A stretch of DNA of 64,000 bases, taken from assembly GCF_000611675.1 (NCBI RefSeq), contig NZ_JATV01000001.1, forward strand, positions 62,001 through 126,000, written 5' to 3'. Made by a program: the position numbers and the translations under genes. Of the stretch, positions 63,466 to 64,000 are shown one piece after another. How positions within the stretch are numbered: position 1 is the stretch's first letter; every line of letters begins with the position of its first letter. Source of the DNA: Flavobacterium succinicans LMG 10402 (GTDB lineage Bacteria > Bacteroidota > Bacteroidia > Flavobacteriales > Flavobacteriaceae). Below the pieces are notes generated by a model, which did no database searches, was not told where the DNA came from, and saw only the letters and a list, made by a program, of their open reading frames with translations.

Positions 63466-64000
63466 ATGAAAAAAATTTTACTTTTTGCGGTGTTGTTGGT
63501 GGTTCAATTGGGGTTTGGGCAAAAAACCTGGGATGGAGGAGCAGGAACTTCAAATTGGGGGGATGCTAATAATTGGAGCCCGAATGGTGTGCCTAGTAAT
63601 GCAGATGATATAACTCTGATAAGCAGTAATGTTGTTGTTGTAAACATAAATTTAGCTGTTTGTAAAAGCTTAAATATTAGTGGTACACTTACTATTGGGA
63701 ATAATGATACTAATAGAAGATTAACAGTTTCAGGCAATGTAATAATTAACGGAGGAGGTGTTTTACAAACAGCCGGAAATGGAGGGAACACTTTGTTAAT
63801 AGGTGGTAATCTTGTAAATGATGGCACTTTCGATATGAATGTTGGTAATGCTGATGCAGAAGTTACTTTTAATGGGGGGACAACTCAAACTATAAGTGGA
63901 GCAGGGGCTACAATGGATTTTAATTCGATAACGTTAACTAATGCTTTTCCACTAGTAATAAATAGAGGGATTACTGTTGATGGAGATTGGATAAATAATG
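63466..64000 (+). CDS. secreted repeat-containing protein, 5' part
   Basis: 178 codons up to the window edge. Signal peptide (MKKILLFAVLLVVQLGFGQ), then KTWDGGAGTSNWGDANNWSP, a motif found at the start of many secreted or T9SS-exported bacteroidotal proteins, followed by beta-helix-like segments rich in Gly, Asn and Thr (ISGTLTIGNNDTNRRLTVSG). Probably a large surface or adhesin-like protein; a T9SS sorting domain would be expected beyond the window. Confidence 0.8.
   Translation, partial: MKKILLFAVLLVVQLGFGQKTWDGGAGTSNWGDANNWSPNGVPSNADDITLISSNVVVVNINLAVCKSLNISGTLTIGNNDTNRRLTVSGNVIINGGGVLQTAGNGGNTLLIGGNLVNDGTFDMNVGNADAEVTFNGGTTQTISGAGATMDFNSITLTNAFPLVINRGITVDGDWINN

Overview
The window looks like chromosomal DNA of a low-GC member of the Flavobacteriaceae, most likely Flavobacterium. 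The grounds are AT-rich DNA, the Bacteroidota promoter box TAnnTTTG in front of many genes, a PorZ-type type IX secretion (T9SS) component, DUF4270 and THC0290_0291-type proteins, a TonB receptor paired with a lipoprotein, and intergenic repeats of a kind common in this group. Most genes are ordinary housekeeping genes; the unusual signal lies between genes and in a few broken ones.

Layout. 1-550: end of an L-serine dehydratase and a DUF2809 membrane protein. 790-7889 (minus): a high-affinity potassium (Kdp) locus reading kdpB, kdpC, outer-membrane porin, stand-alone KdpD sensor and separate histidine kinase. kdpA is absent where it would be expected; instead there is a four-helix-bundle gene and an IS4-type element (8499-9866) with a frameshifted transposase. 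10079-16725: cvpA, pheS, gpsA, a YqhD-type alcohol dehydrogenase and a DJ-1/PfpI protein with a divergent LysR regulator. 17715-20272 (minus): nadD, a second four-helix-bundle gene, gmk, yicC. 20335-25168: transporter, ArsC-like protein, DinB protein, lipoprotein, metB-type enzyme, outer-membrane protein. 25436-38712: gdhA, a frameshifted porZ, recO, two exported proteins, ileS, a DksA-like protein, lspA. 38828-42698 (minus): radA, esterase, panD, panC. 42807-47101: glycogen synthase N-domain, DUF4270 lipoprotein, glmS. 47458-52486: TonB receptor, SGNH lipoprotein and a truncated SGNH paralogue behind a 41-T run. 52735-54604: atpD, atpC. 54683-62355: biotin genes bioF, bioD, bioA plus a ketosynthase, interrupted by a TraB protein, an ECF sigma factor and its probable membrane partner. 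62732 to the end: recX and the start of a secreted protein.

Repeats. Four families stand out. (1) Three copies of an element with conserved flanks (GGAGC... and ...GGGCTAGGG) around a hairpin whose sequence differs in every copy; two copies begin inside the stop codon of a gene. (2) Degenerate 7-nt tandem arrays that usually switch strand midway, so the transcript can fold back. They fill gene-to-gene gaps, one lies inside the kdpB reading frame, and both four-helix-bundle genes in the window sit between such arrays. (3) C/G-rich palindromes around CTTTGG, and a perfect 32-bp palindrome before pheS. (4) Long blocks of 9- to 10-nt degenerate repeats around the bioA/ketosynthase/recX genes.

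The best candidates for something undescribed are families 1 and 2, the latter with its four-helix-bundle genes. No rRNA, tRNA or CRISPR array was seen.
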